Assembly: GCF_003315135.1 (NCBI RefSeq)
Contig: NZ_QNRK01000005.1
Coordinates: 124,001-188,000, forward strand
DNA from: Roseiarcus fermentans
GTDB lineage: Bacteria > Pseudomonadota > Alphaproteobacteria > Rhizobiales > Beijerinckiaceae
Direction: 5' to 3'
Length of the DNA stretch: 64,000 nucleotides
Both the position numbers and the translations under genes were made by a program. Position 1 is the stretch's first letter; each line of letters starts with the position of its first letter. This document shows positions 30,023-38,811 of the stretch, piece after piece. The notes beneath the pieces were generated by a model. The model was not told the DNA's origin and made no database searches. It was given only the letters and a program-made list of their open reading frames with translations.

Positions 30023-30711
30023 AAGACGGGCGGAGCGGGGAAGTGAGCGCGCGCGAAACCGTTCTCGCCGGCATCCGGCGCTCGCTCGGCGTCACCGGCG
30101 GCGAGGCGCCGCGCCGGTTCGAGGTCGAGCGGCGGCTCGCCGAGGCGCCGGCGGGAATCGTGCCGCAGCGCGGGCAGGGCGATCTTCCGGCCCGCGTGGC
30201 GACCTTCAGGGCGGAAGCCGAACGGGCGCAGGCGACCGTCGCCGAGGCGGCGGCGCTGAACGACGTCCCGGCGGAGGTCGCGCGCTTTCTGCGCGAGGCC
30301 AATTGCCCGGCGACGGTGCGGATGGGGACGGATCCGCGCCTCGCCGCGCTGCCGTGGCCGGCGACGGCGCTCGACGTGTCGATCGGCCCGTCGGACGGCC
30401 GCGACCTCAACGCCGTCTCGATGGCGCTGGTCGGGATCGCCGAAACGGGCACGCTGGCGCTCGTTTCCGGGGCCGACAATCCGACCACTCTCAATTTTTT
30501 GCCGGACAACGCCATCGTCGTGGTGCGCAGGGAGGACGTGGTCGCCGACTACGAAGCCGCCTTCGCCCGGCTGCGCGCCGTCTACGGCAAGGGCGGCGCG
30601 CCGCGCGCGCTCAATTTCATCACCGGACCGTCGCGCTCGGCCGACATCGAGCAAACGCTGCTCTTGGGCGCGCACGGGCCGCGGCGGCTGCACATCGTGA
30701 TCGCGGGCTGA
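30019..30711 (+). CDS. lutC: Lactate utilisation protein C (LUD domain)
   Basis: A 230-residue LutC/LldG protein of the LUD (DUF162) family and the third subunit. Recognisable pieces are ETVLAGIRRSLG, LVGIAETGTLAL and FLPDNAIVVVRREDVV, and PRALNFITGPSRSADIEQTL close to the C-terminus. The GTG at 30019 overlaps the lutB stop (GTGA); a second GTG at 30043 with a GGAG 7 bases upstream is an alternative start. Confidence 0.92.
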   Translation: MKDGRSGEVSARETVLAGIRRSLGVTGGEAPRRFEVERRLAEAPAGIVPQRGQGDLPARVATFRAEAERAQATVAEAAALNDVPAEVARFLREANCPATVRMGTDPRLAALPWPATALDVSIGPSDGRDLNAVSMALVGIAETGTLALVSGADNPTTLNFLPDNAIVVVRREDVVADYEAAFARLRAVYGKGGAPRALNFITGPSRSADIEQTLLLGAHGPRRLHIVIAG

Positions 30712-30809
30712 GGCGGGATTTGCCCGTCGGCGTGGCTGGCGCCGCCCGCTGTTGACAAAGTGATGTCTGTTGACTCCGCCGCCCAAAACTCGCCTTTGTG
30801 TGAAATTAG

Positions 30810-30817
30810 TTAACCAT
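30810..30817 (+). promoter_or_regulatory. Possible CtrA half-site upstream of the L,D-transpeptidase
   Basis: TTAACCAT lies 74 bases before the transpeptidase ATG and is the CtrA half-site motif of alphaproteobacteria. A single 8-mer can occur by chance, so weight is low. A TTGACA element at 30754-30759 could be a -35 box. Confidence 0.3.
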
Positions 30818-30890
30818 TCGACAGGTAATGTCGAGGCGGCGGCGGCGCCTCGACGAAGGGGCGTGCGGGACGCGCGCAGAGTTCGGATCG

Positions 30891-32474
30891 ATGAGACTTC
30901 GTGTTTTGCTGGCCGGCGTGGCTTGCGCGCCGCTGTTGACGAGTGCGGCGCTGGCCGAGACCCCGGCCGCGGCCAAGGCCGCTCCGGCCGTCGCCGCGCC
31001 CCAACCCGCTGGGACCGCGCAGAGCGCGGCCCCCGCTTCGACGCCCGCTTCCGGCGCATCGACTCCGGCCGCGACCGCGACTCCGGTCACGCCGGCGCAG
31101 ACGACGCCGACGCCTGAAAATCCGGCCGCCGCCACGACGGGCGCGACGCCCGCCGCCAGCCCTGCCCCCGGCGCGCCTGCGACCGCAGCCGCCGCTCCGC
31201 CGAAGCCGAAAAAGGTCGCCCCGCCGCCCCCGCCGCTCGAAACCGCGCTGTCGACCGACCCCGACCCGACGCTGCAGCCCAACACCTTCTTCGCCACCGC
31301 CAAGGCGTCCGAACGCTATGGCGCGATCGTCGACGCCGGCGGCTGGCCGACCGACGTCGTCGCGCTGCATCCCGGCGACAAGGGGCCGCAGGTGGCGAAG
31401 CTGCGCAAGCGGCTGGCGATCGAGGGCGACCTCGACGCGGCCCACGCCAGCGGCCAGAGTTTCGACCCGGCGCTGACCGAGGCCGTGAAACGCTTCCAGG
31501 CGCGCATGGGCCTGAAGCAGACCGGCGTCGTCGCCGGCGCGACGCTGAAGGACATGAATGTGTCGGCGAAGGTGCGGTTCCGGGAGCTCGCCTCCTCGGC
31601 CGACCGGCTCGCCGGGGCGAATTTCGAGTTCGGTCCGCGCTACGTCGTGGTCAACCTGCCCTCGACGGCGGTCGAAGCGGTCGAGAACGGCAAGGTCGCG
31701 CATCGCTATGTCGCGATCGTCGGCGGTCCCGACCACCCGTCGCCGGAAATCTCGGCGCACATCCAGTCCGTCAATCTCAACCCGACCTGGACCGTGCCGA
31801 CCTCGATCATCAAGAAGGAAATCATCCCGCACATGCAGCGGGATCCCGGCTACCTGTCGCGCGCCAAGATCCGCATCCTCGACGGCTCGGGGCAGGAGAT
31901 CAACCCGAAGACGATCAACTGGAACAGCGAGCGCGCGGTCAACTACACGCTCAGGCAGGATTCCGGCGCCGGCAACTCGCTCGGCTCGATCCGCATCAAC
32001 ATGCCCAACAAGCTCGCCGTCTACATGCACGACACGCCGTCGAAGCGGCTGTTCGGCGCCGACTACCGCTTCCTGAGCCACGGCTGCGTGCGCGTCCAGG
32101 GCGTCTACGACTACGCCCAGTGGCTGCTCGAAGGGACGCCGGGCGGACCCGCGGGCCAATGGGACAAGGCGGCGATGCAGGACAAGGTGAAGCAGGCCTC
32201 GCCCTACGAAATCCACCTCGCCCACTCGGTGCCGGTGATCTGGGTCTATCTCACCGGCTGGTCGAACGGCGACGGGGCGGCGAATTTCCGCGACGACGTC
32301 TACGGCATGGACACGGTGGGCGGCGAGGAGGTGGCGAGCGCCGCGCCGGCGGCGCCGGCGGCGCTGGTGTCGACCGCGCCGCGGCCGTCGCCGCGCCCGA
32401 CGGCGGCCGCCTCGCGCGCCCTCGTTGCGGCCCCCGCGCCGGTGACCGCGACGCCGTTGCCGCCGGCGCAATAG
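30891..32474 (+). CDS. L,D-transpeptidase (YkuD) with peptidoglycan-binding domain
   Basis: A 527-residue periplasmic enzyme that makes 3-3 peptidoglycan cross-links or attaches proteins to it. A signal peptide (about residues 1-22, ending SAALA) is followed by a long Ala/Pro/Thr linker (about 24-115), a PG_binding_1-like helix bundle (about 158-215; LHPGDKGPQVAKLRKRLAIEGD, TEAVKRFQARMGL), then the YkuD domain with SHGCVRV (H397, C399 catalytic). The C-terminal tail is again Pro/Ala-rich. The ATG at 30891 opens the signal peptide. Confidence 0.94.
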   Translation: MRLRVLLAGVACAPLLTSAALAETPAAAKAAPAVAAPQPAGTAQSAAPASTPASGASTPAATATPVTPAQTTPTPENPAAATTGATPAASPAPGAPATAAAAPPKPKKVAPPPPPLETALSTDPDPTLQPNTFFATAKASERYGAIVDAGGWPTDVVALHPGDKGPQVAKLRKRLAIEGDLDAAHASGQSFDPALTEAVKRFQARMGLKQTGVVAGATLKDMNVSAKVRFRELASSADRLAGANFEFGPRYVVVNLPSTAVEAVENGKVAHRYVAIVGGPDHPSPEISAHIQSVNLNPTWTVPTSIIKKEIIPHMQRDPGYLSRAKIRILDGSGQEINPKTINWNSERAVNYTLRQDSGAGNSLGSIRINMPNKLAVYMHDTPSKRLFGADYRFLSHGCVRVQGVYDYAQWLLEGTPGGPAGQWDKAAMQDKVKQASPYEIHLAHSVPVIWVYLTGWSNGDGAANFRDDVYGMDTVGGEEVASAAPAAPAALVSTAPRPSPRPTAAASRALVAAPAPVTATPLPPAQ

Positions 32475-32528
32475 GCGGCGGTGCAGTCGGCGGCAGGTCG
32501 GCGGGCAGTCGGGCGCTCGCCGCCAAAA

Positions 32529-32636
32529 CCGTCATGGCGAGCCGTAGGCGAAGCAATCCACGCCGCCACGGCGCCTTTCGGTCGAGGATCCCGGCCCCCG
32601 CCTCGGGATTCGGCTCGCAAGGACGGCGCTCCGCGA
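32529..32636. repeat. Degenerate copy of the interspersed palindromic repeat
   Basis: CCGTCATGGCGAGCC with GGCGAAGCAATCC at 32529-32559 and GGCTCGCAAGGACGG at 32622-32636 form an imperfect inverted repeat similar to the one at 19324-19385. It lies between the L,D-transpeptidase and the following orphan gene. Confidence 0.55.
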
Positions 32637-32677
32637 GCCCGCCCTGGAAGGACGCGCCGCCGAGCGAGGGAACCGCC

Positions 32678-33304
32678 ATGGACCCCGTGGGCAAGCCGCC
32701 GCTCCGACCGCTTCAGAACCGCGTCGACCCCTTCGGCGAATTCCACGCGGTCGCGGACCGCGGCGCGTTGATGGGCAATCGCGGCGGGCGGCTGCATGAC
32801 GGCGAGCGGCGGCTCGGCGCCCGCCGCTGGACTTCGCGGCGCTGGATCGTCTGCGTCTGCGAATTCCGCGGCCGGCGGCGAAAAGTCTGGGGCGAGGGCT
32901 ATACCGAACTCTTCTTCCTCGACGAGCCGACGGCGCTCGCGGCCGGCCACCGTCCCTGCTTCGAGTGCCGCAGGTCGGCGGCCGAGGCCTTCCTCGCCGC
33001 CTTTCCCGGGCGCCCGCGCGGCGCCGACGCGATGGACGAGGTCCTGCACCGCGAACGGCTCGACGGGCGGGCGCAGCGGCTCTGGCGCGCGCCGCTCGCC
33101 GCGTTGCCCGACGGCGCCGTCGTCGCCATCGACGGCCGGGCGTACGCCCTGCGCGACGGCGCGCTCCTGCCGTGGAGTTTTGAAGGCTACGGCCCGGCGG
33201 CCGCCTTCGACGGCGTGACGGAGGTCGTCGTGCTGACCCCGCCCTCGACGGTCGCGGCGCTCAAAGCGGGCTATGCTCCGCTCTGGACGGCCGCGGGAGC
33301 GTGA
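32678..33304 (+). CDS. Conserved hypothetical protein
   Basis: A 208-residue protein that I do not connect with a named function, though the pattern resembles a conserved alphaproteobacterial hypothetical protein. It has RVDPFGEFHAVADRGALMGNRGG, WGEGYTELFFLDEPTALAAGHRPCFECRRSAAEAF, a proline-cysteine-containing patch, and a WSFEGYGPAAAF segment near the end. It is soluble, with no signal peptide or membrane helix. The ATG at 32678 with a GAGGG site is the chosen start. Confidence 0.75.
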   Translation: MDPVGKPPLRPLQNRVDPFGEFHAVADRGALMGNRGGRLHDGERRLGARRWTSRRWIVCVCEFRGRRRKVWGEGYTELFFLDEPTALAAGHRPCFECRRSAAEAFLAAFPGRPRGADAMDEVLHRERLDGRAQRLWRAPLAALPDGAVVAIDGRAYALRDGALLPWSFEGYGPAAAFDGVTEVVVLTPPSTVAALKAGYAPLWTAAGA

Positions 33305-33649
33305 GACGGCCCGCGGCCCGGCCCCGCTTCAGGCGCGGCTGCCGGCCACCCCTTCCCCGGCTTCGCCGGGGAAGGTGGCCCGCAGGGCCGGATGGGGTGT
33401 GGAAAGCAGGACGCCGCCGGTGAAGGTTCGCGCCGGCGATCGTGCAATGCAGATCGCGCCAGAGGACGACGGCAGGCACGGAGGGGCCCCCCTGCGGCGC
33501 CGCCGATGCAACCGCGTCGAGATCGACGCGTCGGCCCACACCCCATCCGGCGCTTCGCGCCTCCTTCCCCGGCTTCGCCGGGGAAGGTGTCGGCCGCCGG
33601 CCGCGGTCTCGATCTGTGCACGCCAGGAATCAGCGCGAAAGAAAGCCGC
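33305..33649. other. Intergenic region with inverted hairpin repeats
   Basis: Between two converging genes (the orphan gene and the MocA-type oxidoreductase). It holds the inverted repeat pair described at 33351-33587. No coding frame is convincing. Confidence 0.6.
33351..33587. repeat. Inverted pair of hairpin repeats
   Basis: Two identical perfect hairpins, CCTTCCCCGGC-TTC-GCCGGGGAAGG, at 33351-33375 and 33563-33587. Each is joined on the inner side to CCGGATGGGGTGTGG (33388-33402) or its reverse complement CCACACCCCATCCGG (33536-33550). The two units thus face each other across about 130 bases, like a REP doublet. They may terminate both flanking transcripts. Confidence 0.8.
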
Positions 33650-34729
33650 TCACAGCCGCACCACGTCCCCCGTCCGCATGCTCTCGTCAGCGGCGAACAC
33701 GATGCGCAGCGAGGCGATCGCGTCGGCCCAGTGGCCGGTCAGATCCACTTCCCCCCGGATCGCCCTGAGAAAGAGCCGTTGCTCGCGTTCGCACAGCTCC
33801 TGATGGCCGGGCTCGTCCTCGGTCGTCTCGATCGTGTCGGGCCGGACGAACCGCCCGTCCGCGTCGAGCGCGGCACGGTGGATGCGCAAAGCGTTGGTGC
33901 GGGTGTGGGAATCGTGGTCGGTGGACTTCGCCTCCCCTCCGGCCTCCCCGGCGACGATCGAGACGGAACCGTTCGGCCCGATCATGTCCTTCACGAAGAA
34001 CGCGGTTTCGCTCATCATCGGGCCCCAGCCGGCCTCGTACCAGCCGACCGAGCCGTCGTCGAAGGCGATGTGGAGGTGGCCGTAGTTGACCATCGTCTCG
34101 GCGATCTCGCCGGTCAGCCGCGCCCCGACCGCGTGCACCAGCACCGGTTTCGCCCGCGTGACCTGGCACATCACGTCGACGTAATGGACGCCGCAGTCGA
34201 CGATCGGCGAGGTCGAGGTCATCAAATTCTTGTGCACCGCCCAGAACGACCCCGACGACTGCTGGTTGAGGTTCATCCGCATGACCAGCGGCTTGCCGAG
34301 CGTCTTGCCGATCTCGACGAAGCGCGTCCACGACGGGTGGACGCGCAGAATGTAGCCGACGAGCAGCGCCTTTCCGCCCGCGCGCGCCGCGGCGACCACC
34401 GCCTCCGCCGCCGCCAGCGTGTCGGCGAGCGGCTTCTCGCAAAACACGTGCGCGCCGGCGGCGAGCGCCTTCAGCGCCATCGGGGCGTGAGCCTCGGTGT
34501 AGGCGGCGATCGCGACCGCGTCGGGCGTGAGCGCCGCGAGCGCCCGGTCGAGGTCGTCGAACCGGGGAACGCCGGAAAATTCCTCATCGAGGTCGCGCCG
34601 GGCTTCGGCGTTGCGGGTGCACAGGCCCACCAGCTCGAAGCCGTCGATCGACCGATAGGCCCGGGCGTGGCTCGTCCCCATCGTGCCCAATCCGACCACC
34701 AGAACGCGTTGCGGCCTGCCTTCGCCCAT
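33650..34729 (-). CDS. Gfo/Idh/MocA-family oxidoreductase
   Basis: A 359-residue NAD(P)-dependent sugar or polyol dehydrogenase. The N-terminal Rossmann loop is [15 protein letters not shown], followed by [10 protein letters not shown] (the EKP motif with the catalytic-site lysine) and a C-terminal alpha/beta domain including [13 protein letters not shown]. The substrate is unknown. It is divergent from dctA across 255 bases; the start at 34729 gives the typical N-terminus. Confidence 0.92.
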   Translation of the reverse strand: MGEGRPQRVLVVGLGTMGTSHARAYRSIDGFELVGLCTRNAEARRDLDEEFSGVPRFDDLDRALAALTPDAVAIAAYTEAHAPMALKALAAGAHVFCEKPLADTLAAAEAVVAAARAGGKALLVGYILRVHPSWTRFVEIGKTLGKPLVMRMNLNQQSSGSFWAVHKNLMTSTSPIVDCGVHYVDVMCQVTRAKPVLVHAVGARLTGEIAETMVNYGHLHIAFDDGSVGWYEAGWGPMMSETAFFVKDMIGPNGSVSIVAGEAGGEAKSTDHDSHTRTNALRIHRAALDADGRFVRPDTIETTEDEPGHQELCEREQRLFLRAIRGEVDLTGHWADAIASLRIVFAADESMRTGDVVRL

Positions 34730-34900
34730 CCGGCCCCTCCTTTTCCGATTCGGGCCGACGCTAGCGCTTCGCGGCCGCGGCGGCCATGTCCGCGGACGCT
34801 TTCCCCCGGCCCGAGCCGCCGGCGTGGACTCTCCGGTCGATTTTTCCGCGGCGCATTGTGTTGGGAAAGCCATACGACCAAAGGCGCGTGGCCTCCGCGC

Positions 34901-34930
34901 TTGACAGTGTGCGGATCCCGGATGTGCAAT
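34901..34930 (+). promoter_or_regulatory. Possible dctA promoter
   Basis: TTGACA (34901-34906), an 18-base spacer and TGCAAT (34925-34930) lie 55 bases before the dctA ATG. The -35 box is perfect; the -10 box is weak. No sigma-54 GG-N10-GC promoter was seen, which is noteworthy because rhizobial dctA genes usually depend on it. Confidence 0.4.
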
Positions 34931-34984
34931 GATCGCGCCGAACCGAAACGCTCAGCCAAGAGCGACCGTCGGCGGGAGGAAGCG

Positions 34985-36343
34985 ATGACCGCTCGACTCG
35001 ACATGTCCATCGGCCTGGACGGCGCATCCGAGCGCAAACCGGCGAAGCCCTGGCACCGCGTGCTCTACGTCCAGGTCCTGATCGCGATCGCGCTCGGGGC
35101 GGCGGTCGGGATCCTGATCCCCGACTTCGCCACCACGGCCGGCGTCAAGGCGCTCGGCGACGGCTTCATCAAGCTGATCAAGATGGTGATCGCGCCGGTG
35201 ATCTTCTGCACCGTCTCGACCGGCATCGCCCATATCCAGGACGCGAAAAAGGTCGGCCGGGTCGGCGTCAAGGCGCTCCTCTATTTCGAGGTCGTCTCCA
35301 CGATCGCGCTGGTCATCGGCCTCGTGATCGGCAACGTCGTCCAGCCCGGCGCCGGCTTCGGCGCGCATCCCGACGCAGCCGCCGTCGCCAAATACGCCGA
35401 CCCGGGCGCGCACAAGTCGACCGTCGACTTCCTGCTCGACATCATCCCCGACTCGGTCGTCGGCGCCTTCGCCAGGGGCGACATTCTCCAGGTCCTGCTG
35501 TTCTCGATCCTGATGGGCTTCGCCATGATGGCGATGGGCGAGCGCAGCGCGCCGCTGCGCCGGCTGATCGACGACGTCGCCGGCGCGGTGTTCGGGGTCA
35601 TCGGCATCGTCATGCGCGCCGCGCCGTTCGGCGCCTTCGGGGCCATGGCCTATACGGTCGGGAAATACGGGCCGACGGTGCTCGGCAGCCTGTTCGGCCT
35701 GATCGCGACCTTCTATTTCGCCTCGGCCTTCTTCATCGTCGTGGTGCTCGGAACCATCGCCTGGCGCACCGGCTTCAACATCTTCCGGTTCCTCGCCTAC
35801 ATCAAGGACGAGCTCTTGATCGTGCTCGGCACCTCGTCGTCGGAGAGCGCGCTGCCGCAGCTGATGGCGAAGCTGGAAAAGCTCGGCTGTTCGCGCTCGG
35901 TGGTCGGCCTCGTCGTGCCGACGGGCTATTCGTTCAACCTCGACGGCACCAACATCTACATGACGCTCGCCATCCTGTTCATCGCGCAGGCGCTCGGCGT
36001 CCACCTCGACCTGACGCAGCAGCTCGTCATCGTCGGCGTCGCCATGCTGACCTCGAAAGGCGCGTCCGGCGTCACCGGCGCGGGCTTCATCACCCTCGCC
36101 GCGACGCTCGCGGCCGTCGATCCGCGGCTCGTGCCGGGGATGGCGATCGTGTTCTCGATCGACAAGTTCATGAGCGAGAACCGGGCGCTGACCAACATCA
36201 TCGGCAACGGCGTCGCGACGGTGGTGATCTCCGCCTGGGAGGGCGAGCTCGACCGCGAGAAGCTGCGGGCCGGCCTTTCCGGTCCGTCGGACGACGCGGT
36301 CGTCCTGCGGCAGGCGCAGTTGGAGGAACTGCCCGCCGACTGA
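34985..36343 (+). CDS. dctA: C4-dicarboxylate transporter DctA (DAACS family)
   Basis: A 452-residue inner-membrane symporter that takes up succinate, fumarate and malate with cations. Hydrophobic helices cover the protein; the signature stretches are [15 protein letters not shown] (serine-rich re-entrant loop), [18 protein letters not shown], and [19 protein letters not shown], with [23 protein letters not shown] at the end. A GGGAGGA ribosome site precedes the ATG at 34985. Confidence 0.97.
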   Translation: MTARLDMSIGLDGASERKPAKPWHRVLYVQVLIAIALGAAVGILIPDFATTAGVKALGDGFIKLIKMVIAPVIFCTVSTGIAHIQDAKKVGRVGVKALLYFEVVSTIALVIGLVIGNVVQPGAGFGAHPDAAAVAKYADPGAHKSTVDFLLDIIPDSVVGAFARGDILQVLLFSILMGFAMMAMGERSAPLRRLIDDVAGAVFGVIGIVMRAAPFGAFGAMAYTVGKYGPTVLGSLFGLIATFYFASAFFIVVVLGTIAWRTGFNIFRFLAYIKDELLIVLGTSSSESALPQLMAKLEKLGCSRSVVGLVVPTGYSFNLDGTNIYMTLAILFIAQALGVHLDLTQQLVIVGVAMLTSKGASGVTGAGFITLAATLAAVDPRLVPGMAIVFSIDKFMSENRALTNIIGNGVATVVISAWEGELDREKLRAGLSGPSDDAVVLRQAQLEELPAD

Positions 36344-36433
36344 CCGCGAAGCGCCCTTTCGCCCGTATTTGTGCGCGCTTGCGCGGCGGCGACCGAGGTC
36401 CTATAGGCGGCTCCGGGTCCAAGGGAACAGGGC

Positions 36434-37501
36434 ATGGCTCAGGTGCAGCAACGACGCCCGGCCTCGAACGGGGCGGCGAGCGGCGCCCCGCCTCCCCGGG
36501 AGCCGCCCGGTTTCGTTGCGCGCCTCGTGGTCACGATCCGGCGCCGGCGCAAGATCGTCAGGCGCGTCGGCCTCGCCGCGAGCGCGCTGATCATCCTCAT
36601 TTCGCTGACGATCTTCGCGCGCACGCTGATGCGCATCGATCCCGGCAAGTTCGGCGCGGCGTTCGCGGCGACCAGCCGCGACCAGATCCTCATGTCGTTC
36701 GCCTTCACCGCGACGAGCTACCTGGCCTTGACCGGCTACGACGGGCTGGCGCTCCGCCATCTCAATGTCCGGGTGCCCTACTGGCTGACGGCGCTGGCGT
36801 CGTTCGCCAGCTACGCGGTCTCGTTCACCCTCGGCTTCCCCCTGGTGACCGGGGGCGCGGTCCGCTACTGGGTCTATTCTCCGGCGGGCTTGACCGCCGG
36901 CAACATCGCCGGCCTCACCGTCGTCGCCGGCGTCACCTTCTGGCTCGGCATGGGCCTGATCGTCGGCGTGGGGTTCATCTTCACCTCCGACGCCGTCGCC
37001 GAGATCAACCATTTCAACGCCCTGGCGAACCAGTTGATCGGGCTCTCGGCGATCGGCCTGCTCGTCTTGTATCTCGCCTGGGTCGGACTCCTGCGCTGGC
37101 GCGGCGCGCCGGCGATCGGCAATTTCAGGCTGCCGGGGCCCTTCCTCACGCTCGGGCAGATGGCGCTCGGCGTCATCGACGTCTGTTCCGCCTCGGCGGC
37201 GCTCTATGTTCTTCTGCCGAAGGACGCAATGATCGGTTTTCCGACCTTCGCGACCCTCTATTCGTTCGCCGCGATGCTCGGCATCGCCAGCCATTCGCCG
37301 GGGGGGCTCGGCGTGTTCGAGGCGACCATCCTGCAGGCCGTCGGCGGGGACGTCGACGCCCTGCTGGCGGCGCTGCTGCTGTTTCGCGCAATCTACTACA
37401 TTGCGCCCTTCATCTGTGCGATGGCGCTGCTCGGCGCCGTCGAGGCGGCGCGGCGCTGGCGCTCGATCCGCGAGGCCATGGCGGCGGCGTCAGAGGACTG
37501 A
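36434..37501 (+). CDS. YbhN/UPF0104-family (lysylphosphatidylglycerol synthase-like) membrane protein
   Basis: A 355-residue membrane protein of the YbhN/UPF0104 group, related to the flippase part of MprF. There are about eight hydrophobic helices, and GFPLVTGGAVRYWVYSPAGL and SHSPGGLGVFEATIL are the conserved patches of the family. The lysyl-transferase domain of MprF is absent. The protein probably acts on membrane lipids, but this is inference. The phoR gene follows 12 bases after the stop, so the two are likely cotranscribed. Confidence 0.87.
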   Translation: MAQVQQRRPASNGAASGAPPPREPPGFVARLVVTIRRRRKIVRRVGLAASALIILISLTIFARTLMRIDPGKFGAAFAATSRDQILMSFAFTATSYLALTGYDGLALRHLNVRVPYWLTALASFASYAVSFTLGFPLVTGGAVRYWVYSPAGLTAGNIAGLTVVAGVTFWLGMGLIVGVGFIFTSDAVAEINHFNALANQLIGLSAIGLLVLYLAWVGLLRWRGAPAIGNFRLPGPFLTLGQMALGVIDVCSASAALYVLLPKDAMIGFPTFATLYSFAAMLGIASHSPGGLGVFEATILQAVGGDVDALLAALLLFRAIYYIAPFICAMALLGAVEAARRWRSIREAMAAASED

Positions 37502-37513
37502 AGGAAGCCGACG

Positions 37514-38593
37514 ATGTCCGACGCCTTCGCCAGTCGCATCGCCGACCTGATCCGGTCGCCGTTCGCGGTCCAGCTCGTGGCGGCGATCCCGGACGCCGCG
37601 TTGATCGTGGGCGTCGACGGCCGCGTCGCCGCGGCCAACGAGCCGGCGCTCGGCCTGCTGCCGGTGCTCAAGCTCGGCGATCCGCTGGTGCTGGCGTTGC
37701 GGGCGCCCGACGTCGTCGACGCCTACCGCAGGGTGATCGCCAGCGGCGAGGCCGAGACCGTGCAATGGAGCGAGCGCGTGCCGGTCGAGCGCCTGTTCGA
37801 CGTCTGCGTCGCGCCGCTCGCCATGCCCGACGGCCAGGTCGAGGCGGCGCTGGTCACGCTGCGGGATCTGACCGAAATTCGTCGCGTCGAGCGGCTGCGG
37901 GTCGACTTCATCGCCAACGCCAGCCACGAGCTGCGCACCCCGCTCGCCTCGCTGCTCGGCTTCATCGAGACCCTGCAGGGATCGGCGCGCGACGACCCCA
38001 AGGCGCGCGACCGCTTCCTGGTGATCATGCGCGATCAGGGGCGGCGGATGGCGCGGCTGATCGAGGACCTCCTGTCGCTGTCGCGGATCGAGCAGAAGCA
38101 GCATGTCCGGCCGGAGACGGTGGTCGATCTCGCCCAGACGGTTCGCAGCGTCGTCGATTCGCTGTCGCCGATGGCGGAGGAGCTGGGAGCGGAAATCCGG
38201 CTCTCCGTCGCCGAACCGGCGCTGGTCAAGGGCGATCGGGACGAGCTTCTGCGGGTCGCCGAGAACCTGATCGAGAACGCCATCAAGTACGGCGTGCGGC
38301 CCGACGCCGCCTCGGCCCTCGTCGAAGTCTCGGTCGACACGACCGAGAAGGAGGCGGTGCTGACGGTGCGCGACTACGGGCGCGGCATCGCGCCCGAGCA
38401 CCTGCCCCGTCTGACCGAACGCTTCTATCGCGTCGACGCTACCCAGAGCCGGGCGCGCAACGGCACCGGGCTCGGCCTCGCCATCGTCAAGCACATTCTG
38501 ACCCGCCACCGCGGCAAGCTGAGCATCTCGAGCCGGCTGAACCACGGCTCGACCTTCGTCGCATCGGTGCCCCTGCACGCCAGGGGAAAATAG
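37514..38593 (+). CDS. phoR: Phosphate regulon sensor histidine kinase PhoR (no membrane anchor seen)
   Basis: A 359-residue kinase. A PAS-like domain (about 18-120) is followed by HisKA with the phospho-accepting H138 (ANASHELRTPLASL) and a HATPase domain with N255 (NLIENAIKYG), DYGRGIA near 287, and GTGLGLAIV near 317. No N-terminal transmembrane segment is apparent, unlike the E. coli protein. It is the upstream partner of pstSCAB-phoU-phoB and overlaps the family of PhoR by sequence and context. It follows the YbhN-like gene with a 12-base gap. Confidence 0.93.
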   Translation: MSDAFASRIADLIRSPFAVQLVAAIPDAALIVGVDGRVAAANEPALGLLPVLKLGDPLVLALRAPDVVDAYRRVIASGEAETVQWSERVPVERLFDVCVAPLAMPDGQVEAALVTLRDLTEIRRVERLRVDFIANASHELRTPLASLLGFIETLQGSARDDPKARDRFLVIMRDQGRRMARLIEDLLSLSRIEQKQHVRPETVVDLAQTVRSVVDSLSPMAEELGAEIRLSVAEPALVKGDRDELLRVAENLIENAIKYGVRPDAASALVEVSVDTTEKEAVLTVRDYGRGIAPEHLPRLTERFYRVDATQSRARNGTGLGLAIVKHILTRHRGKLSISSRLNHGSTFVASVPLHARGK

Positions 38594-38676
38594 CCGCTTC
38601 ATGTCGCCGGGCCGCCGCCGGGCGGTGTACGGTCGTTCCCGCGCTCTTGGAAGAGTCGATAATTCAATCGGTTATC

Positions 38677-38705
38677 ATGTCATAAAACGATAGTGGGACC
38701 GTCAT
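38677..38705 (+). promoter_or_regulatory. Candidate Pho box upstream of pstS
   Basis: ATGTCAT (38677-38683) and CCGTCAT (38699-38705) each match the PhoB repeat CTGTCAT at six of seven bases and stand exactly 22 bases apart, i.e. two 11-base repeat periods. The repeat in between is degenerate (CGATAGT). The region is A+T-richer than its surroundings. It fits PhoB control of the pst operon. Confidence 0.6.
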
Positions 38706-38811
38706 ACAACACGGATGTCGGCGGCGTAAGGAAGGCCGCGGCGTCGATCGCGCGCCGCCAACCCGCGGGTCTGCCCGTGGTCTGACCGATCCGGTCTGTC
38801 GGAGAGCCAAT

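Noticed and set aside
33236-33541. Minus-strand frames over the hairpin repeats
   Set aside because: They result from the repeated G+C-rich palindromes and have no similarity to a protein family.
34730-34984. A sigma-54 promoter for dctA
   Set aside because: No GG-N10-GC element at a suitable place was seen. A TTGACA-based promoter is more likely.
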